Below the pieces are notes generated by a model. It saw nothing but the letters and a program-made list of their open reading frames with translations. It had not been told where the DNA came from and did no database searches. Positions 58,085-64,000 of a DNA stretch of 64,000 bases are shown in pieces. The number at the start of each line of letters is the position of its first letter. The stretch's first letter is position 1. The translations under genes and the position numbers were made by a program. The stretch is from Acephala macrosclerotiorum (taxonomy: Eukaryota > Ascomycota > Leotiomycetes > Helotiales > Mollisiaceae), in NCBI GenBank assembly GCA_014904845.1, contig MU119441.1, positions 24,577-88,576 on the forward strand. Direction: 5' to 3'.

Positions 58085-59100
58085 AAATTTAATATTATTA
58101 ATTTAATTATTATACGAAAGTAAATCGATACTAATAATTGAAATTTTAAAGTTTTTCGAATATTATTCGATATTTTTTTAAAAAAATCGTATAATTTTAC
58201 TATTAATAGTACTATAATTAAAAAATTGTTATAAAATAATTTATACGATTAATATAAATTTAAATATTTTAATTTTAATTTTTTTAATCGCGTAATTATT
58301 AAAATATATAACGTATAAAATTATTTTATTTATAATTAATAAAAGAAATTATATTTTTAAATACTATTAAATGAATTTGTTTTTTTATAATAATAATATA
58401 ACGTTTAATAATTTATATTATTATATATAATTAAATTTTTATTTATTTTTTTTATTATTTTTTTTTATTAATATAATAATTTAATTAATTTTAATTTCAA
58501 CGTTAATTTTTTTTTCTATCGAAATTACGATTTTTCGAATTTTATAATCTTTTAAAAATTAATTATAACGATTATAAATTCTTTTTCTCAGTAATTTTTT
58601 TTAATTTATTTCAAATTTATTTATTATTTATAGTTTCGTTTATTTACTTTTTTTTTTATAATTTCGTTTTTATTAAAACTTTTTTCGTTTTATTTAAAAT
58701 TAATTATTAAATTTTTTTTTTTTAATTTTTGATTTTTACAATTAATTTATAATTAAAATTATTTATAATTTCATTGTTATTATCGTCGATTTTATTATTA
58801 TTACAATAAAATTCTATTTTATTATACTATAATCGTATTACGATTTTACGTTTATATTATTTTTCGACGTTAAAAAACTTTATTTCTAAATAAATAAATA
58901 TAATTTCAATATTTATTAAATAATTATATAATTTATTATAATCGTAAAAAATTAAAAAAATCTATTTATTTTTAAAGTATTAAAAAATATTTTTTTATTT
59001 TTATTTCGAAATATATTAATTATCGTTAATTATTTATTTTCGATTTTATTTATTTTATTTTCAAATTATTAAAAAATATTTTTTTATTTTTATTTTAAAA
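58085..59100 (+). repeat. Dispersed degenerate repeat, copy B
   Basis: Partner of copy A (54550-55380). Shared blocks appear in the same order, but copy B keeps more non-CpG cytosines, suggesting a later arrival or weaker mutation. Confidence 0.45.
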
Positions 59101-59290
59101 TATATTAATAAAATTTAAATTTTTTTATTTTCGAATTATTAAAACGTATATTTTTATTTTTATTTGAAATTAATTAATTTATTTATAGTTTTTTATTTGC
59201 GATTCGAGCGTATTAAATTTAATTATTTTTAAATTATTAAAAAGTATAATTTCATTTTTATATTGAAATAAATTAATTAATTTATAAATT
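58960..59290 (+). repeat. Degenerate tandem array, about four units of 75-100 bp
   Basis: Each unit contains AATTATTAAAAA or a variant, followed by TATTTTTTTATTTTTATTT, then GAAATATATTAAT or a variant. Units lie near 58975, 59055, 59130 and 59230. Confidence 0.6.
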
Positions 59291-60090
59291 TTTTTATTAC
59301 TTTTTATCGATTTTTTCGAGAGAATCGATAATATATCGTATAATAATATTTTTTAAAAAGCGAACTAATATAAAAAAAAAAAATAATTAGTTTATTTTCG
59401 TTAAAATTAATTTTATTTTAATTTTCGTAGTAATTTTAATAATATTTTCAATAATATTTTCGATTTTCGAAAATAATTTCAAATATTTAAATAAATTAAT
59501 AAAAAATTAAATTAAAATAAAAAATAGAAATTTAAATATAATAAAAAAAAAATTTATTTCGTAATTATACTTAATAAATTATTTCGTAATTATATTTAAT
59601 AAATTTATAATTAATTAATTTATCGTTTTTTTATTAAATATTTATTAAATTTAAAAAGTTTTATTATTATTATTTTAATTTTTTTTTTCGAAAATAAAAA
59701 AAATTATTTTTATTTAAAATATATTTATTAATAATTTCTTTAATTATTTAATAATAAAATTTAATTTTTTATTAATAATTAATATTTAATTTAATAAAAA
59801 ATAATCGCTATTTTTTTTCGTAAAAATAATTAAAAATATTATTATTTTTAAATACTTTTTACTAATTATTAAACGTTTTTTCTAAGTATAAACAATTTTT
59901 TTGATTTAAAAAAAAATAGTAAAGTAAATTTAATAATTATTTTTTTACCAATTTTTAAAATTTTATTATTATTCGTTCGATATATTTATATTATTTTACG
60001 AAATAAAAAAATTAAAAAATTTTTAAAAAATTTTTTTAATATTTTATTTAAATTTTTTAATATTAAAAATTCGATTAATATTTACATATA

Positions 60091-60130
<40 letters not shown>
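60091..60130 (+). repeat. (ATT)n microsatellite, about 40 bp
   Basis: Perfect TAT/ATT triplet repeat, about 13 units. Confidence 0.95.
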
Positions 60131-60132
<2 letters not shown>

Positions 60133-63100
60133 AATTAGTTTATAAATTAAATATTTTTTATTTTATTAAATTTATTTGAAATTAAATAAATTTTATAATT
60201 ATTAAACGTTAATTTTTTTGATCGTTAATTCGATTTTTTTTCGAACGAATAATTAAATTAATTAATTAAACAAAAGCGTATAATAAATACGATAATACAA
60301 TTTTTATATTTTATATTATTTAATCGTTAAATTTTTTTAAAATTTAACGAAATATTTTTATTTTTTAAAAGTCTTTTTATAAAAACTTTTTTAATATAAA
60401 AAAAATATAAAAAAAATTTAATACAAATATTTAAATTATTTTTTAATATTATTATTTTAAAATAAATCGATTAAATATACGTTTTAATTTCGCGTTTTTT
60501 TTTTAATTAATTTTTTTTTTATTTAAAATAAAATCGAATTTATAAACTTTTTAATATATATATAAAACGGTAAATTATATAAATTAAAATTTTATTAGTA
60601 ATTTTTAGTAATAAAAATCGATACTCGAATTAATTATATCGAAAAAAAAAAATATACGAAATATTCTCGAATTCGTTTTAAAATATTTAATATAAAACGT
60701 TATTAAAAATATATTATTTATTAAAATTATAAAATAAAATTTATATTAAAATTATTATATATAAATTATAATTTTATATTTTATCGTATTATAAAATTAA
60801 AAATATTATTTTTTTAATTTATTAATTTTTTAATTATAATAATAATACGAAATTAAATTTATTATAAAAAATGCTCGAAATTAATAAAATTTTTAAATAG
60901 TTTATTTCGATATAAATATAAAAACTTTAATATCGAACGTAAACGAAAACGTAAAATTATTTTATATAAATATTAAATAATACGTTAACGATTAATTTTT
61001 TTTAAAAATAACGATTTTTTATTAATAAACGATAACGAATTAAATAAAAATTATTTTTTTATTAATGAAAATAAAAATAATTAAATAATATTTATAATTA
61101 TTATATATAAAAAATTATATTAAATTTTTTTTTTTAAATAATATTTTTATATAAATTATTTAAATAATATATTTTAATGATATTAATTTATAATTTAAAT
61201 ATAAAATTTATTATATCGACGTTTATTAAAATTTTTCGAATTTAAAACGCGTATACGAATATTTTATTAATTGTAAATAATTTAATCGAAAAAAAGTTTA
61301 TTAAAAATTTAATTAAAAACGAGTTTATCGAAAAAAAAACTTATTAAAAACGAATTTATCGATAATATCGACGAATCGATATTTGATATTTTTATAATAA
61401 AACTTCGAAATAAATTTATTTATAAATTTAATAATATCGAATATATTATTAATATAATAAAAATAATATTTGAAATAAAATCGAAAATTGTATTCGTATA
61501 TTTCGAATAAAATAAAAATATTAATTATTTTTTAAATCAATTTATATAAAAAAATAATTTAAAAAAAAAAAATTTATTAATTCTATTAATAATATTAAAA
61601 GAAAATTTATAGTAATTATTTGTTTTTAAATATAATTAAAATTTGACGTTTTAATTCGCGAGAATTAAATATAATAAAAATAAAATCGAAATTTTTTTTA
61701 AAGATTTTAAATTTTATATTAAAATACGAAAAATTTTTAACGTAATACGAAATTATATTAATTTAATACGAAATATATATAATATTTTATACGAAATTTT
61801 TAATAAAAATCGATAAAAAAAATAAAAAATTATTATATCGAATTAAATTAAAAATAATAAATTATAAATATATATATTTTTATTTCGTTTAATTATATAA
61901 TACTTAGAATTTTTATTAAATTATCGTTTTTTTAAAATCGATTTTATTTGAATTTTAATATAAAAATTTTATAATATTAGTAATTTAAAAATATACAATA
62001 AAATATATATAATAAATTAATAATAAAATTTGTAAAAAAAATTAATTTTTAATATAATAATTATATTAATTATTATTTTTATAAATAAAACTTTAATAAC
62101 GTATTTACGAAAAAATTAATTAATTTAATTCGTTTATATTTAAATTGAAAATCTTATAAAAAGAATTTATTAATAATAAAATATTTCGTCGACGTTTTTA
62201 ATTAAGTTTTTTTTAATTTCAAAGAATATTATTCAAAAGTTTAATAATAATATAGTGTACGCTATTAAATTTTTTTTTTTATTATATATATATAAATATT
62301 ATTTTCGAAAATTCGTATTTTTTTATTCGATTTAAATTTATTATTAATTTAAATATTAAAATTGCAAATATTTATTTAAATCGATTAATTAATTCGTTGT
62401 ATAAACGACGAAATACGATAATATTATTTTATTATTTTTAATCTATTTATTGATTATTAAAAAGTCGTAATTATTACGAGAATTAAATCGAATTAATAAT
62501 ACGAAATATATTAAATTCTATGAAACAAATTTTAGAACATTTTAAAATTTTAATTATATCGAATATATAATTAAATATTTTAATAAATTAATAATAAAAA
62601 ACGAGATTTATTTTAAAAAAAAATTTATTATTATTATATTAATTTTTTTTTTAAAATATTTTACGCGTTATTTTACGCTCGAATTTTAATAGATTTTATA
62701 ACGATTATTATATATCGAATATATAATAAAACGATAATTAAATATTTAAATTAAATTTTTATTCGTATTTTTTATAGTAAAAAAACGTTTATTAAATATC
62801 GAGTAACGAATAACGAAAAAAACGTATATTAATATTATTTTAAATTTCATTTTTTAAATTATTATATCGAATTTATTTTATAATTTAATATTTTTAATAA
62901 GTTTAATATAAAGCATATAAAAGCAATTTATAAATTTTTATTTAAAACTTTTTTCGAACGAATAAATAAAAATAACAATTTTATTAAATAATTAATTATA
63001 TAAAATATTTGAAATATAAATCGTAAAACGATAAAATATTAATTTTTTTATTTTTTCGATATAAAATTCGAAATATATATTTTTATTAAAATTTAAATTA

Positions 63101-64000
63101 TTTTTATAATAATTATATTTATTAAAATTACGTTATACGATTATTAAAAATTAATTTAAAATAAATCGATATATATATATATATTCGAATTCGAATTTAA
63201 TAATATAATAATAACGTTAAAAACTCGAAAAATAATCGATTTAAAAAAATTTATCGAAATTTTAATTTTATTCGTTAAAAAAAATCGAGTAAAATTACGA
63301 AATGAAAAAATTAATAATAATAAACGTAATATTTGTAAAAAAATTTTATATAAATATATGATTTTTTTATATAATTTTTTTCGAGTATTAAATATTGAAA
63401 ACGTATTAATAAAAATAAAACGAATTTTGAAATTAAAAAATTGAAATTTTTAAAGTGTATATTAAATTGAAAAAATAATAATTTTTGCAATAATTATTAC
63501 TAGAGATAAAAATACTTTCGAATCGAATATATTAATATAATCAATATTTAAAAAAATAAACAAATCGATTTATTATAAGTTTTAATTAAAATCGTTAATA
63601 TTAAATTTTCGAATTAAAAATTAAATTATTTTTTACTCGAGTATTATATAGTATTAATTAATATTTACTCGTTGAAAAATAAAAAACTTTTTAGTACTAT
63701 ATATAAAATAATCGAAATAACGAAATCGAAAATATTAAAAATTGAAAAATTTAAAGTATTTAAAAAGCGACAATTTTTTTTTTTTTAATAATATTACGTA
63801 GTATTTTAATAATAAAAATCGAGAATATAAAAATAAAATCTTATAATAAATAGTGATTTTTTTTTTATATTTTATAAAATAAAAATAATTTACTAAAAAT
63901 ATTATTAAAAAAATTATTAAAAAAATTATTTTTTTATTCGAATTTCTATTATTAATATTATAATATTAAATTTATATTAATATATAATAAAGTTTTTTAA

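Overview
This window is nuclear DNA of a filamentous ascomycete. Almost every gene is split by 45-60 nt introns with GTAAGT-like donors, CTAAC/CTGAC branch sites and YAG acceptors. The order SLA2 - mating-type (MAT) genes - APN2 - COX13 - APC5 is the classic Pezizomycotina MAT neighbourhood. Protein wording (SLA2, MED12, the alpha box next to a MAT HMG box) and a long AT-rich RIP-type compartment best suggest a Leotiomycete (helotialean) fungus. The class is inference, not proof.

Layout: 1-2.2 kb, 3' part of an NVJ2-type lipid-transfer protein. 2.9-6.3 kb, SLA2. 6.3-13.5 kb, the MAT locus: a 55-codon membrane-protein ORF, MAT1-1-1 (alpha box, minus strand), a possible extra MAT-locus gene, and a divergently transcribed HMG-box gene (MAT1-1-3 or MAT1-2-1 type). 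13.5-19.6 kb, APN2, COX13 and APC5. 20.7-34.3 kb, CIA30/NDUFAF1, a three-RRM RNA-binding protein and Mediator subunit MED12/SRB8. 34.8-43.2 kb, a small unknown gene, the Asterix/PAT-complex subunit, eIF1 (SUI1), a poorly resolved membrane-protein gene, an mL45/Mba1-type mitochondrial ribosome protein and an SSS-family (urea/polyamine type) transporter. 43.6-47.8 kb, a proline-rich small protein and an F-BAR/RhoGAP protein (RGD1). These are mostly housekeeping genes with no metabolic cluster; the only specialised system is the MAT locus.

From about 48.5 kb to the end (15.5 kb) the sequence changes abruptly to A/T-dominated DNA with no credible gene. Remaining cytosines are nearly all in CpG, as expected after exhaustive RIP-type mutation that spared CpG. 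Inside are a direct repeat pair about 5.5 kb apart (LTR-like), a 200-bp tandem array, further degenerate repeats, microsatellites and a less mutated segment at about 56.7-58.7 kb.

The best leads are: the gene content of the MAT locus (HMG class and the unassigned ORF decide the mating system); eIF1, whose first intron lacks a usable GT donor and whose first exon/intron is copied as an inverted repeat upstream; two GC-AG introns and two micro-exons (13 and 8 nt) that only conserved protein sequence reveals; and the repeat architecture of the AT-rich block. Splice coordinates were derived by hand from reading frame, splice signals and family conservation, with no transcript data.
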